Below are positions 1 through 11,980 of a stretch of DNA of 62,048 nt, piece after piece. The notes below the pieces were generated by a model. It searched no databases, was not told the DNA's origin, and worked only from the letters and a program-made list of their open reading frames with translations. The translations under genes and the position numbers were made by a program. Origin of the DNA: an uncultured Curtobacterium sp. (GTDB lineage Bacteria; Actinomycetota; Actinomycetes; Actinomycetales; Microbacteriaceae); assembly GCA_913778205.1 (NCBI GenBank), contig CAJYUW010000014.1, positions 1-62,048 of the forward strand, in the 5' to 3' direction. Each line of letters starts with the position of its first letter. Position 1 is the first letter of the stretch.

Positions 1-209
1 CGCTTGCCTGACGCCGGCACGCTTGCCTGACGCCGGCACGCTTGCCTGACGCCGGCACGCTTGCCTGACGCCGGCACGCTTGCCTGACGCCGGCACGCTT
101 GCCTGACGCCGGCACGCTTGCCCGACGCCGGCACGCTTGCCCGACGCCGGCACGCTTGCCCGACGCCGGCACGCTTGCCCGACGCCGGCACGCTTGCCCG
201 ACGGCGGCC
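1..209. repeat. 19-bp tandem repeat array, about 11 copies
   Basis: The unit CGCTTGCCTGACGCCGGCA repeats head to tail without spacers. Copies 1-6 (1-114) carry CCTGACG, copies 7-10 (115-190) carry CCCGACG, and copy 11 (191-209) is degenerate. The array starts at the window edge, so its true length is unknown. Because 19 is not a multiple of 3, the open frames across it give the same peptide from every frame and it is not coding. The ordered block of T copies followed by C copies suggests growth by local duplication. Confidence 0.95.
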
Positions 210-312
210 GACGTGGCTGCTGCCGGCCGGTGGGGATGGGCCACGCACGAGCGCCCCGCGTGCCGATCCGCTCAGGACCGACCCACGGGACCCCCGTCGC
301 AGGGTGCGACCC
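210..312. other. Intergenic DNA between the tandem array and treZ
   Basis: GC-rich sequence with no supported gene. No clear terminator for the treXYZ operon, which ends at 313, is visible here. Confidence 0.6.
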
Positions 313-2067
313 TCACCGCAGGACGACCACGCCCCGCCCGGTGAAGCGGACGCAGCCGCGCTCGACGTCGGCTTCGCCGAAGCGGTAGAGCTCCTCGCCG
401 GATGCAGTCGGCACCGGCACCTCCGCGACGTCGTCGAGGAAGTTCACGACGACGTGCACGGGCGTCGCGTCCGGGCCGAGCAGACCCCGCGACAGGACGA
501 GCCAGCGCCGGTCCTCGCTGTACCGGACCGCGTTCGCCTCGTACCGGTGGTCCACGAACGCCTGCTCCGTCCGCCGGAGCGCGACGAGCACCCGGTAGGC
601 GGTGAGGATCCGCGACTCGCGCTCCCCGGACAGCGACGACCAGTCGAGCTTCGATCGCTGGAACGTCTCGGGGTCCTGCGGGTCCGGCACGACGGACTCG
701 TCCCAGCCGTGCTCGGCGAACTCCTTGACCCGGCCCTCGGCGGTGAGCCGGCCGAGTTCGGGCTCGGGGTGCGCGGTGAAGAACTGCCACGGCGTCGAGG
801 CCGCGAACTCCTCGCCCATGAACAGCATCGGCGTGAACGGCCCGAGGAGCGTCAGCGCCGCGGCGATGACGAGCTGCTCGTCGTCGAGGGTCGCCGCGAG
901 CCGGTCCCCGGCCGCGCGGTTGCCGATCTGGTCGTGGTTCTGGTTCGCGACCACGAGGGCTGTGGTCGGCGACGTGCCGCGGTCGATCGGGCGCCCGTGA
1001 CGCTTCCGCCGGAACGACGACCACGTGCCGTCGTGGAAGAACCCGTGCTCGAGGACCTTCGCGAGGGCGCCGAGCGGGGCGAAGTCGCCGTAGTACCCGT
1101 TCGTCTCACCGGTGAGGGCGACGTGCACGGCGTGGTGGAAGTCGTCCGACCACTGGCCCGCGAGTCCGTACCCGGCTGCCTCCCGTGGCCGGAACATGAC
1201 CGGGTCGTTCAGGTCGGACTCCGCGATGAGGGAGAGCGGGCGCCCGGTGAACGACGAGTAGGCGTCCGTCTCCGAGGCCATCTCGGCGAGGACGTGCGGG
1301 CGGGTGGTGTCGCGGATCGCGTGCACCGCGTCGAGGCGCAGACCGTCGACGTGGTGGTCACGGAACCACATCCGCACGTTGTCGAGCACGTAGCGTCGGA
1401 CCTCGGGGTGCTCGACGTTCACCGAGTCGCCCCAGGTGTTGGCGAGGCCCTGCACCAGGTACGGCCCGTACAGCGGCAGGTAGTTGCCGCTCGGCCCGAG
1501 GTGGTTGTAGACGACGTCCTGGATCACGCCGAGACCGAGCGCGTGCGCCCGGTCGACGAACCGGTCGTAGGCGTCCGGACCGCCGTACGTGTGCTGCACG
1601 GCGTACCAAGCCACCCCGTCGTAGCCCCAGTTCCACTCGCCGTTGAACCCGTTGACGGGGAGCACCTCGACGAACGACACCCCGAGCTCGACGAGGTGCT
1701 CGAGCCGCTCGGCGGCGGCGTCCAGCGTCCCCTCGGGCGTGAAGGTGCCGATGTGCATCTCGTACACGACGCCACCGCGGGCCGGGCGTCCGGTCCAGGC
1801 GTCGTCCGTCCAGGAGAAGCGCTCCGGGTCGACGACCTCGGACGGGCCGTGGACACCATCAGGCTGGTGACGGCTCCGCGGGTCGGGGCGGACCGCGTCG
1901 TCGTCGTCGATGCGGAAGCCGTACCGGGCGCCGACGTGGGGGAGCACGGCGTCGGTGCTCCACCAGTCGTCGGCGCCTTTGGTCAGGGGGTGTTCGACGC
2001 CGTCCACGACGAGGCGGACCCGTTCGGGCTCGGGTGCCCAGACGGCGTAACGGGCGGGGACGGTCAT
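313..2067 (-). CDS. treZ: Malto-oligosyltrehalose trehalohydrolase
   Basis: Cytosolic GH13 enzyme of 584 aa, the usual family length. It cleaves trehalose from the maltooligosyl-trehalose made by TreY. An N-terminal CBM48-like beta domain is followed by the GH13 barrel. The nucleophile region reads [10 protein letters not shown] and the acid/base region AESDLNDP. The start ATG overlaps the treY stop by 4 bp (ATGA), so the two are translationally coupled. A much longer in-frame upstream extension exists but runs through treY in another frame and is not believed. It is the last gene of treX-treY-treZ. Confidence 0.95.
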   Translation of the reverse strand: MTVPARYAVWAPEPERVRLVVDGVEHPLTKGADDWWSTDAVLPHVGARYGFRIDDDDAVRPDPRSRHQPDGVHGPSEVVDPERFSWTDDAWTGRPARGGVVYEMHIGTFTPEGTLDAAAERLEHLVELGVSFVEVLPVNGFNGEWNWGYDGVAWYAVQHTYGGPDAYDRFVDRAHALGLGVIQDVVYNHLGPSGNYLPLYGPYLVQGLANTWGDSVNVEHPEVRRYVLDNVRMWFRDHHVDGLRLDAVHAIRDTTRPHVLAEMASETDAYSSFTGRPLSLIAESDLNDPVMFRPREAAGYGLAGQWSDDFHHAVHVALTGETNGYYGDFAPLGALAKVLEHGFFHDGTWSSFRRKRHGRPIDRGTSPTTALVVANQNHDQIGNRAAGDRLAATLDDEQLVIAAALTLLGPFTPMLFMGEEFAASTPWQFFTAHPEPELGRLTAEGRVKEFAEHGWDESVVPDPQDPETFQRSKLDWSSLSGERESRILTAYRVLVALRRTEQAFVDHRYEANAVRYSEDRRWLVLSRGLLGPDATPVHVVVNFLDDVAEVPVPTASGEELYRFGEADVERGCVRFTGRGVVVLR

Positions 2068-4522
2068 GCGTGGCCTTCCAGGATCTCGACCTCGGCCTGC
2101 GCCTCGGACACGGGTTCGTCGGCGACCGTGCCGCTCGACGGGTTGGTGGTGGTGTCGCCGGCCGACGCCTCGGCGCCGCCGGAGGCCCGCTCCGTGGCGT
2201 CCGCGACCACGGCCGGGACGAGGAGGGCGACGGGGTAGTCGGCGAGCACCTCGGCGAGGGGGATGCCGCGGCCGGCCGGGACGCGCCTCCCGGTGAGGAG
2301 GTCGACGCGCTCGACGGGCGTCGCGTGCACGAGGGTGTCCCCCCATCCGCCGACGCGCCCGAGGCCGATCGGCAGACGGGTCGCGATCGTCACGGCGCCA
2401 CCACGGTCGAACGCGAGCACGTGGTCCGCCGCCACACCGCTCGTCTCGAGACCGAGGTAGCGGGTGAAGAGCTCCGGGTGGTCCCGTCGCAGCCGCAGCG
2501 CGCGGCTCGTGACGAGCACCTTCGCCGCACCGTCGAGCCCGATGCCCGGGAGCCGTTCGGGACCGGACTCCTCCGGCCCGTCCAGGGTCGCCAGGACGTG
2601 ACGGCGCTCGGCGTAGTCCACCGGGCGGCGGTTGTCCGGGTCCACGAGCGAGCGGTCCCACGACTCGGTGCCCTGGAAGACGTCCGGCACGCCCGGAGCG
2701 GTGAGCTGCACGAGCTTGACGGCGAGGCCGTTCGACCACCCGGCCGCGTCGATGCGCTCGTCGAGGGCGTCGAGGACGGCGACGACCGCCGGGTCGTCGA
2801 ACGCGGCGTCGACGAGGGCGTGCATGCGCCGCTCGAAGTCCTCGTCGGGCTCGGTCCAGGTGGTGCTGTCCCCGGCCTCGCGCGATGCCTTCTCGGCGTA
2901 CGCGTGCAGCCGTTCACGACTGGCCGGACGTGAACCGACGACGGCCTGCCAGAGCAGGTCGGCGAGGACCGCGTCCTCGAGCGGTGCGAGCGACTGCAGG
3001 CGGTCGAGGGTGGAGGACCACTCGTCGGCGATCTCGGCCAGGACGGCGATGCGGGCGCGGGTGTCCTCGCTCCGCTTGGTGTCGTGGGTCGTCAGGGTCG
3101 TCATCGTGTGCGGCCAGCTGCCGAGGCGGTCCCGTTGCGCCCGGTGGAAGTCCGCGACGGAGACCGAGAACACGCTCGGGTCGCCGCCGACCTCGCTGAG
3201 GCTCGTGAGGCGGGAGGTCCGGTAGAAGGCGGTGTCCTCGACGCCCTTGGCCATCACCATGCCCGACGTCTGCTGCAGACGGATCGCAGCGGCCGAGCCG
3301 GGGTCGACGAGCGTCGGAGCGATGCGGTCGACGACGTCCCGGAGGTCCGGGCGGAGGTCGACGGCGCGTTCCAGGGCGTCGATGAGGTGGTGCGCGCCCT
3401 CGGGCAGGTACGTCCGGTAGACGTCGAACGACGCGATCACCTCGGCGAGGGCGTCGACCACCCGGTCCTCGGGGATGCCGTCCGTGACGGCGACGAGCAG
3501 GCGTGCGAGTCGGCGGACCTCGCTGCCGAGGATCCCGTCGGCGATGCCGCGCCGCGTGTCGTGCGTCAGACGCCGCCAGTCGGTCGGCTCGGCACCGGAC
3601 GCCGCGGTCAGGGCCTCGGCACCGGCCGGGTCCACGAACACCCGGTCGAGGACCCCGAGGGCGTCGTACCCGGTCGTGCCGTCCACCGGCCAGGACGCCG
3701 GGAGCTCCTCGCCCGGCTCGAGGATCTTCTCGACGAGCGTGTACGCCCCACCCGTGAGGGCAGCGAGGTCGTCGAGGTACCCGGCGGGGTCGTACAGGCC
3801 GTCCGGGTGGTCGATCCGGAGTCCGTCGACGAGGCCGTCCCGGAACCAGCCGCCGATCACCCCGTGGGACGCGGCGAAGACCTCCGGCTCCTCGACACGG
3901 ATCGCCGCGAGCGTGTTCACCGCGAAGAAGCGCCGGTAGTTCAGCTCGTGGTCGGCGCGCTTCCAGTGCACGAACTCGTAGTGCTGGCGGGCGTGCACGT
4001 CCGCGACGGTGTCCCCGGGGCGCACGGTGTCGGGCGCGGTCGGGTACGCCGTCTCCCCGACGTACAGGCGGTCGTCGCGGAGCTCGACCGCGTCGAGCAG
4101 TCGGTCGTCGAGCACCGGGATGCGGATCCGGCCGTCGGCGGCGTCCCAGTCGACGTCGAACGCCCACGCGACGGGGGAGCCCTGGCCGTGCTCGAGCAGC
4201 GACCACCACCACGGGTTGGCGCTCGGTGTCGCCACGCCGACGTGGTTGGGGACCACGTCCACGAGCACGCCGAGCCCCTTCGCGTGCGCCGCGTCGGCGA
4301 GCGCACGGAGTCCGGCGTCACCGCCGCGCTCGGTGTCGACCCGGGTGTGGTCGACGACGTCGTACCCGTGCTGCGAACCCGGTTCCGCCTGCAGCACGGG
4401 GGACAGGTAGAGCCAGTCGGCGCCGAGGTCGTGCACGTAGTCGACGACGTCCGCCGCCTGGGCGAGGTCGAAGTCGGGGGTGACCTGGAGCCGGTAGGTC
4501 GAGGTCGGGACGCGGCGGGTGG

Positions 4523-4526
<4 letters not shown>
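2064..4526 (-). CDS. treY: Malto-oligosyltrehalose synthase
   Basis: GH13 family enzyme of 820 aa that isomerises the reducing-end alpha-1,4 bond of maltodextrins into the alpha,alpha-1,1 bond of trehalose. The N-terminus [13 protein letters not shown] is typical of TreY. The catalytic Asp lies in [10 protein letters not shown], and [10 protein letters not shown] is another TreY signature. It sits between treX and treZ with 4-bp ATGA overlaps at both ends, so the three genes should be one transcript. The start is the ATG inside the treX stop overlap, not the longer upstream frame. Confidence 0.95.
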
Positions 4527-6784
<2,258 letters not shown>

Positions 6785-6914
6785 ACGGTCCTCCAGGTGT
6801 GGGTTTCGTCAACCTATCGGCGCCGCCCGCTCCCGTCCGCAGACAAGCCCCAGCAGTGGACGAACTCCCCGTGCGCCTCCGCCTGTGGAGGGATCGCCGA
6901 GTAGCCTCGCGCGC

Positions 6915-7235
6915 ATGGCCAACATCGTGAGTCAGATCGCAGACAAGGTGCGTCCCGTCGGGGTCAGCACGAACTACGGGGAGCCCGTCGAGGTCGGCGA
7001 CCAGACGCTCATCCCGGTCTCCATCGCCTGGTTCGGCTTCGGCGGGGGCGGCGACGACGAGCACGGCGGCGGCGGTGGCGGGGGGACGTCCGTCCCGGTG
7101 GGCGCGTACGTGCGCCGACCGGGCAAGGACCTCGAGTTCGAGCCGAACCTCATCTCGCTGCTCGCGGTGAGCATCCCGGTCATCTGGGTGACCGGGACGG
7201 TCCTCCGCAAGCTGGTGCGGGTCCTCAAGAAGTAG
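6915..7235 (+). CDS. GerW/YtfJ-like small protein
   Basis: A protein of 106 aa resembling the GerW (YtfJ) family: an N-terminal helix, then GEPVEVGDQTLIPVSIAWFG, a Gly/His-rich flexible stretch around residues 37-53, a short beta segment and a hydrophobic helix (about 75-95) ending in lysines. GerW proteins are linked to spore germination in Bacillus, but homologues occur widely in non-sporulating actinobacteria, where the role is unknown. TAGCCT at 6902-6907 lies 7 nt before the ATG, so the mRNA is probably leaderless. It diverges from treX. Confidence 0.65.
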   Translation: MANIVSQIADKVRPVGVSTNYGEPVEVGDQTLIPVSIAWFGFGGGGDDEHGGGGGGGTSVPVGAYVRRPGKDLEFEPNLISLLAVSIPVIWVTGTVLRKLVRVLKK

Positions 7236-7245
7236 CGCAGGACGG

Positions 7246-7283
7246 CCGGGAGGCCCGTGGCGGCGCCGCCACGGGCCTCCCGG
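7246..7283. terminator. Perfect 38-bp palindrome, probable terminator
   Basis: The arms starting CCGGGAGGCCCGTGG are perfectly complementary around the midpoint 7264/7265, and an outer GACGG/CCGTC pairing extends the stem past a 2-nt bulge. It begins 10 bp after the stop of the 6915 gene. There is no U-tract, as is common for actinobacterial terminators. Confidence 0.75.
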
Positions 7284-7400
7284 GTCCGTCGGCGCGGCTC
7301 GCGAGCCGCCGGCGCGCCACCGCTGGACGGGTCGCGGCCACACGGCTCCGCGCACCGCGCGCACGGAGCGTGCTCCGCGCAGTACACTGCTGGCACACAC

Positions 7401-7483
7401 ACGGGAGTCCGACCACCGGGCTGAGAGGGAGCGAACGGCGCTCCGACCGTCGAACCTGATCCGGATCATGCCGGCGCAGGGAG
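7401..7483 (+). promoter_or_regulatory. TPP riboswitch (THI element)
   Basis: Both conserved cores are present: GGGCTGAGAGGG at 7418-7429 and CCTGATCCGGATCATGCCGG near 7455-7474, followed by CGCAGGGAG. The 3' end merges into the Shine-Dalgarno region of ykoE, which begins at 7495, so control of translation start is likely. A possible -10, TACACT, lies at 7383-7388. This predicts that thiamine pyrophosphate represses the downstream transporter. Confidence 0.96.
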
Positions 7484-7494
7484 GAGCCACCACC

Positions 7495-8157
7495 ATGCCT
7501 TCGCGCATCCAGTCACCCGTCCCCACCACCGACGCGGCGGTCCCGGCCCCGAAGCGCTCGCTGCGCTGGGGGGTCGTCGACATCGTCGTCGCGAGCGTCC
7601 TCGCCGTCGCCCTCGGCGTCGTGTTCAAGGTCTGGGAGTTCCCCTACGAGCCGCTGAGCGCCGCGATGACGCTCGTGCTCCCCGGCACGCAGGCGCTCTT
7701 CGGGGGCGTCTGGCTGCTCGCCGGTCCGCTCGTCGCGATCGTCGTCCGGAAGCCAGGGGCCGCGCTCTACGGCGAGGTCGTCGCCGCGTCCGTGGAGGCG
7801 CTCCTCGGCACCCAGTGGGGTTGGGGCACCCTCGAGGCCGGTCTCGTGCAGGGCCTCGGCGCGGAGATCGTCCTCGCGCTGTTCCTCTACCGTGCGTACC
7901 GCCTCCCCGTGGTGGCGCTCGCCGGAGCCGCGGCCGGACTCGCGCTCGGCATCAACGACTCGATCCTCTGGTACCCGGGCTACGCCGTGGCGTTCAAGGT
8001 CGTCTACGTCATCTGCGCGGTCGTGTCCGGCGCGCTCATCGCGGGCGTCGGCTCCTGGTTCCTCGTCCGCGCCCTCGCCCGCACCGGCGTGCTCTCGTCC
8101 TTCGCAGCCGGTCGCGAGCACAGCCGCCGCGGCCGCAGCCCACGATCCCGAGCGTGA
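7495..8157 (+). CDS. ykoE: ECF transporter S component, YkoE family (thiamine precursor)
   Basis: Integral membrane substrate-binding subunit of 220 aa with about six hydrophobic segments (starting near residues 25, 50, 75, 115, 140 and 170). YkoE proteins are the S subunit of YkoEDC, thought to import hydroxymethylpyrimidine or thiamine. The upstream TPP riboswitch supports that substrate class. The ATG follows GGAGGAG in the riboswitch tail. The C-terminus is a short basic extension, and the stop overlaps the GTG of the ATPase gene. Confidence 0.9.
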   Translation: MPSRIQSPVPTTDAAVPAPKRSLRWGVVDIVVASVLAVALGVVFKVWEFPYEPLSAAMTLVLPGTQALFGGVWLLAGPLVAIVVRKPGAALYGEVVAASVEALLGTQWGWGTLEAGLVQGLGAEIVLALFLYRAYRLPVVALAGAAAGLALGINDSILWYPGYAVAFKVVYVICAVVSGALIAGVGSWFLVRALARTGVLSSFAAGREHSRRGRSPRSRA

Positions 8158-9989
8158 GCGCCGCCGCCCGGATCACCTTCGCCGGCTGGGGCTGGCGGTA
8201 CCCGGAGCGGCCCGAGTGGGCCGTCCGCGGCGTCGACCTGACCGTGGAGCCGGGCGAGCGCGTGGCGATCGTCGGACCGTCGGGTGCCGGCAAGTCCACG
8301 CTGCTCCGTGCCGTCGCGGCGGTGCTCCCCGACGAACCCGACGCCACCGACGACACCGCCGCCGAGGTCGAGGGCACGCTGCTCGTCGACGGCGCCGACC
8401 CGCGCGACGCCCGCGGCCGCGTCGGGCTCGTCATGCAGGACCCCGAGGCGCACACCGTCATGTCGCGCATCGGGGACGACGTCGCCTTCGGGTGCGAGAA
8501 CACGGGCGTGCCGCGGGCCGAGACCTGGGAGCGCGTCCGGTCGGCCCTCGGGGTCGTCGGTCTCGACCTGCCGCTCGACCGGTCCACCGCGATGCTCTCC
8601 GGGGGCCAGCGGCAACGGTTGGCGCTCGCCGGGGTCCTCGCGATGCAGCCGGGGGCGCTCGTCCTCGACGAACCCTGCGCGAACCTCGACCCGTCGGGCG
8701 TCGTGCAGGTCCACGACGCCGTGCGCGCGCTCCTCGACGCGACCCGCGCCACGCTCCTCGTCGTGGAGCACCGCATCGGCACCTGGCTCGACCTCGTCGA
8801 CCGGCTCGTGCTGCTCGAACCAGGCGGCGGGGTCGTCGCGGACGGCGCACCCGACCGCGTGCTCGCGAGCCACGGGGAGGCCCTGACCGCCGCCGGGGTG
8901 TGGGTGCCCGGCGCCGAGCCGGCCCGGGGGAGCGCCCGGCGCCGGACCGCCCGGAACGAGGCCGCGACCGACCCGGCGCCGGGCACCGGGACCGGACTGC
9001 TGACCGCACAGCGCCTCGGCACCGCGCGGGGGAGGCGGCAGCGCGTCGGCACGGGCATCGACCTCACCCTCCGTCCCGGCACGGTCACGGCCGTCACCGG
9101 GCCGAACGGTGTCGGCAAGTCGACGCTCGGGCTGACGCTCGCCGGGCTGCTGCGCCCCGCCGACGGCAGCCTGACCGCAGCTCCGGACCTCGCCCGCGGC
9201 GCCGGGACCGCCCCGCACGCCTGGTCGAGCCGGGACCTCGCTGCCCGCATCGGCACCGTGTTCCAGGACCCCGAGCACCAGTTCGTCGCCCGGACGGTCC
9301 GCGACGAGGTCGCCGCCGGCCCCCGTGCCCTCCGTCAGGACGACGCCGACGAGCGGGTGGGGGAACTCCTCGACACCTTCGGGCTCACCGACCTCGCCGA
9401 CGCGAACCCGTTCACGCTGTCCGGTGGGGAGCAGCGTCGGCTGGCGATCGCCGCCGTCGTCGCGAGCCGGCCGCCGGTGGTGGTCCTCGACGAGCCGACC
9501 TCGGGGCAGGACCGCGCGACGTGGGAGGCCGTGGTGCACTGCCTCGGCGCGCTCGCGGACGGCGGCACCGCGCTCGTCGCGATCACGCACGACCGTGACC
9601 TCGTCCGTGCGCTCGACGCCGAGGAGCTGGTGCTCGCGGCCGACGGCGTGACGCACCGCGCCGTCGCCGAGCCCGCCGCGCCCGCCGCGCCCGCCGCGCC
9701 CGCCGCGCCGGCCGCGCCCGCCGCGCCGGCCGAGCCCGCCGAGCCCGCCGAGCCCGCCGAGCCCGCCGCGTCCTCCGCAGCCGCCGGGCACCGGGCCCCC
9801 GGCACAGCAGCCGCGATCACCACGACCAGCGCACCCGGCACGACCAGCGCACCCGGCGCGGCCAGCGCACCCGGCACGGCCAGCACGGCCGGCGCGTCCC
9901 GCACACCCGGCACGACCAGCACGGCCGGCGCGTCCCGGACACCCGGCGCGACCAGCGCCGCCGAGGTGCGTCCGGAGGTCCCGAGGTGA
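8154..9989 (+). CDS. ykoD: ECF transporter dual ATPase, YkoD family
   Basis: Two ABC ATPase domains in one chain of 611 aa, energising the YkoE/YkoC complex. Domain 1 has Walker A GPSGAGKST (residues 41-49), signature LSGGQ and a Walker B LVLDEP. Domain 2 has GPNGVGKST, LSGGE and VVLDEPTSG. The GTG start overlaps the ykoE stop (GTGA). The final ~105 residues after the second domain are an unusual low-complexity tail: alternating Ala-Pro and Glu-Pro repeats, then Ser-Ala-Pro-Gly and Arg-Thr-Pro-Gly repeats. The tail is not part of the ABC fold and is probably disordered. Confidence 0.92.
   Translation: MSAAARITFAGWGWRYPERPEWAVRGVDLTVEPGERVAIVGPSGAGKSTLLRAVAAVLPDEPDATDDTAAEVEGTLLVDGADPRDARGRVGLVMQDPEAHTVMSRIGDDVAFGCENTGVPRAETWERVRSALGVVGLDLPLDRSTAMLSGGQRQRLALAGVLAMQPGALVLDEPCANLDPSGVVQVHDAVRALLDATRATLLVVEHRIGTWLDLVDRLVLLEPGGGVVADGAPDRVLASHGEALTAAGVWVPGAEPARGSARRRTARNEAATDPAPGTGTGLLTAQRLGTARGRRQRVGTGIDLTLRPGTVTAVTGPNGVGKSTLGLTLAGLLRPADGSLTAAPDLARGAGTAPHAWSSRDLAARIGTVFQDPEHQFVARTVRDEVAAGPRALRQDDADERVGELLDTFGLTDLADANPFTLSGGEQRRLAIAAVVASRPPVVVLDEPTSGQDRATWEAVVHCLGALADGGTALVAITHDRDLVRALDAEELVLAADGVTHRAVAEPAAPAAPAAPAAPAAPAAPAEPAEPAEPAEPAASSAAAGHRAPGTAAAITTTSAPGTTSAPGAASAPGTASTAGASRTPGTTSTAGASRTPGATSAAEVRPEVPR
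9670..9960 (+). repeat. In-frame GC-rich tandem repeats in the ykoD tail
   Basis: First, 9-bp units (GCGCCCGCC and variants) encode (P)AAP/AEP runs. From about 9826, 15-bp units encode TSAPG and related pentapeptides, followed by longer copies encoding ASRTPG. All units are multiples of 3, so the frame is kept. This looks like a coding minisatellite. Confidence 0.85.
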
Positions 9990-10807
9990 CCGCCCCGTCC
10001 ACCGCAGCCGGTCGCCGGACCGCTGCCGAGCCTCCCGGCCGGACCGGGCCGCCACCTGCCCGACGCGGCGTCGCCGGTGTCCAACCCGTGGCCTCGCTCC
10101 TCGGCGTCCTCGTGCTCGGCGTGTTCCTCGTGCTCAGCCTCGACGTCGTGTCCGCTGCCGTCGCACTCGCACTCGAGGCCGCACTCCTGCCGCTGCTCCG
10201 CGTCCCCCCGCGGACCCTGCTCCTCCGGACGTCGCCCGTGCTCGTCGCCGTGCCGCTCACCGCCCTGAGCATCGCGCTCTACGGGCGGCCGTCGGGGCGG
10301 GAGTGGTTCGACCTCGGGTTCGCGCACGTCACCGACGGGTCGTTGGAGCTGGCGCTCGCGACCGCACTCCGCGTCCTCGCGATCGGCGTCCCGGGCGTCG
10401 TGCTGTTCGTGCGGGCCGACCCCACCGACCTCGCGGACGGGCTCGCCCAGGTGCTCCGGTTGCCCGCGCGCTTCGTCCTCGGCGCCCTCGCCGCCGTGCG
10501 GATGACGACCCTGCTCGGCGACGACTGGCGGCAGCTCGCGATGGCGCGCCGCGCCCGCGGGCTCGCCGACACCGGCCGCGTCCGGCGCGCGGCGTCGATG
10601 GCCTTCGCCCTCCTGGTGCTCGCGTTGCGGCGGGGGACGACCCTGGCGGTCGCGATGGAATCCCGCGGGTTCGGCGCACCGACACGTCGGACCTGGGCGC
10701 GCCCGGCGCGCTTCGCCGGCCCGGAGTGGGCGATGATCGCGGTGCTCACCGGCATCGGCGTGGTCGCCACCGCGCTCGCCGTCGCGGCCGGGACGTGGCG
10801 TGCCTGA
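9986..10807 (+). CDS. ykoC: ECF transporter T component, YkoC/CbiQ family
   Basis: Transmembrane coupling protein of 273 aa. After a Pro-rich N-terminal ~32 residues there are about five hydrophobic segments. The two coupling-helix signatures of EcfT proteins are visible: ARRARGL near residue 190 and ESRGFG near residue 226; these contact the ATPases. The GTG overlaps the ykoD stop (GTGA). It completes the E-D-C transporter under the TPP riboswitch. Confidence 0.9.
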   Translation: MTAPSTAAGRRTAAEPPGRTGPPPARRGVAGVQPVASLLGVLVLGVFLVLSLDVVSAAVALALEAALLPLLRVPPRTLLLRTSPVLVAVPLTALSIALYGRPSGREWFDLGFAHVTDGSLELALATALRVLAIGVPGVVLFVRADPTDLADGLAQVLRLPARFVLGALAAVRMTTLLGDDWRQLAMARRARGLADTGRVRRAASMAFALLVLALRRGTTLAVAMESRGFGAPTRRTWARPARFAGPEWAMIAVLTGIGVVATALAVAAGTWRA

Positions 10808-11510
10808 CGGCGCTGGCCGGGAGGCACGGATCGCCGACACGACGGCGGCGCGCCTCGGCGACGGGGCCGGCCCGGCGACTCCGGGCCCATCGGTGGCTCC
10901 TGGCGCATCGGTGGCTCCGGGCGCACCGGTGGTTCCTGGCGCATCGGTGGTTCCTGGCGCATCGGTGGCTCCTGGCGCATCGGTCGTCGATGATGCGCTG
11001 GTCGCGTCGCTCGCGGAGCGCGCACGCGCCGGGACGCCGACGGGCGCGCGGCTCGTGGTGCTCCTGGACGGACGGTCCGGCACCGGCAAGACCACGCTCG
11101 CGGGGCTGCTCGCCGCCCGGCTCGGCGCGCAGCTCGTCCACCTCGACGACGTCTACCCCGGCTGGGACGGACTCCGAGCGGCTGCCGACACGGTGGTGAC
11201 CGACGTGCTCGGACCGCCGTCGGGACACCGGCGCTGGGACTGGGCGGCCTCGGAAACCGACGGGTGGCGGGCGGTCGACCCCGGCCTCCCGGTGGTGGTC
11301 GAGGGGTGCGGTGCCCTGTCCCGGGCATCGGCGCCGCTCGGGAGCCTCCGGGTGTGGATGGAGGCCGACGACGACGTGCGGTGGCGGCGGGCGATCGGCC
11401 GCGACGGCGACGTGTTCGCAAGGGAGTGGGACCGGTGGGCGGCGCAGGAGCGCGCCTTCATCGCGGCCGAGGACCCGGCGTCGCTCGCGGACGTGGTCGT
11501 CCTGACCTGA
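10800..11510 (+). CDS. P-loop nucleotide kinase-like protein with repeat N-terminus
   Basis: A protein of 236 aa whose GTG start overlaps ykoC by 8 bp, so it belongs to the TPP-regulated transcript. Residues about 20-65 are a Val-Ala-Pro-Gly-Ala repeat. The folded part starts near residue 67 and contains Walker A GRSGTGKTT, then HLDDVYPGWDGL, typical of uridine-kinase-like and related P-loop kinases. The substrate is not recognisable; the context might suggest thiamine or nucleoside salvage, but it is not ThiD or ThiL. The true start could lie after the repeats. Confidence 0.75.
   Translation: MPDGAGREARIADTTAARLGDGAGPATPGPSVAPGASVAPGAPVVPGASVVPGASVAPGASVVDDALVASLAERARAGTPTGARLVVLLDGRSGTGKTTLAGLLAARLGAQLVHLDDVYPGWDGLRAAADTVVTDVLGPPSGHRRWDWAASETDGWRAVDPGLPVVVEGCGALSRASAPLGSLRVWMEADDDVRWRRAIGRDGDVFAREWDRWAAQERAFIAAEDPASLADVVVLT
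10891..10980 (+). repeat. 18-bp in-frame tandem repeat, five copies
   Basis: The unit CGGTGGCTCCTGGCGCAT recurs at 10891, 10909, 10927, 10945 and 10963 with one or two changes, and a partial copy precedes it. It encodes the hexapeptide (S/P)V(A/V)PGA in the N-terminus of the kinase-like protein. Confidence 0.92.
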
Positions 11511-11572
11511 TCCGCCGACACCCGCTGCCGACCGCGACGATCGTCGTCCACTGGACGGCGTCACGCCTCGTG

Positions 11573-11920
11573 TCAGGCCCAGCCGAGCTCGTGCAGTCGT
11601 TCGTCGTCGATGCCGTAGTAGTGCCCGATCTCGTGGACGAGGGTCGTGTGCACCTCGTCGCGGAGCTCCTCCTCGGAGTCGCACTCCGCGAGGTGCGCCG
11701 CCCGGAACACCACGATGCGGTCCGGGAGCTCGCCGAACCCGTACTGACCGCGCTCGGTCGCGGCCACCCCGTCGTACACGCCGAAGAGGTCGGAGCCGTC
11801 CTCCGGGGCGTCCTCGACGACGAAGGCGACGTTGTCCAGGCCGTCCAGCATGTCGTCCGGCAGGCGGTCGAGCTCGTCGGACACGAGCTGCTCGAAGTCG
11901 TCGGCGGACATCTCGATCAC
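11573..11920 (-). CDS. Metallopeptidase family protein (minimal zincin)
   Basis: A small protein of about 115 aa with the zinc protease motif HEIGHYYGID near its C-terminus, as in the short Zincin_1 family common in actinobacteria. Its physiological substrate is not known. I chose the GTG at 11920, giving MIEMSADDFE, which matches the usual family N-terminus; an ATG at 11911 is an alternative. It is convergent with the kinase-like gene. Confidence 0.82.
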   Translation of the reverse strand: MIEMSADDFEQLVSDELDRLPDDMLDGLDNVAFVVEDAPEDGSDLFGVYDGVAATERGQYGFGELPDRIVVFRAAHLAECDSEEELRDEVHTTLVHEIGHYYGIDDERLHELGWA

Positions 11921-11980
11921 GGGACGATGGTGCCACACCGGATCGGACGGTCCCTGGCCCGGACGCCCGCGACATGCGAA

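Noticed and set aside
1..209. Possible CRISPR array
   Set aside because: The 19-bp units are directly adjacent with no spacers, and no cas gene is in the window.
10800..11510. Calling the fourth riboswitch gene thiD or thiL
   Set aside because: Its P-loop architecture differs from the ribokinase-like ThiD fold and from ThiL motifs.
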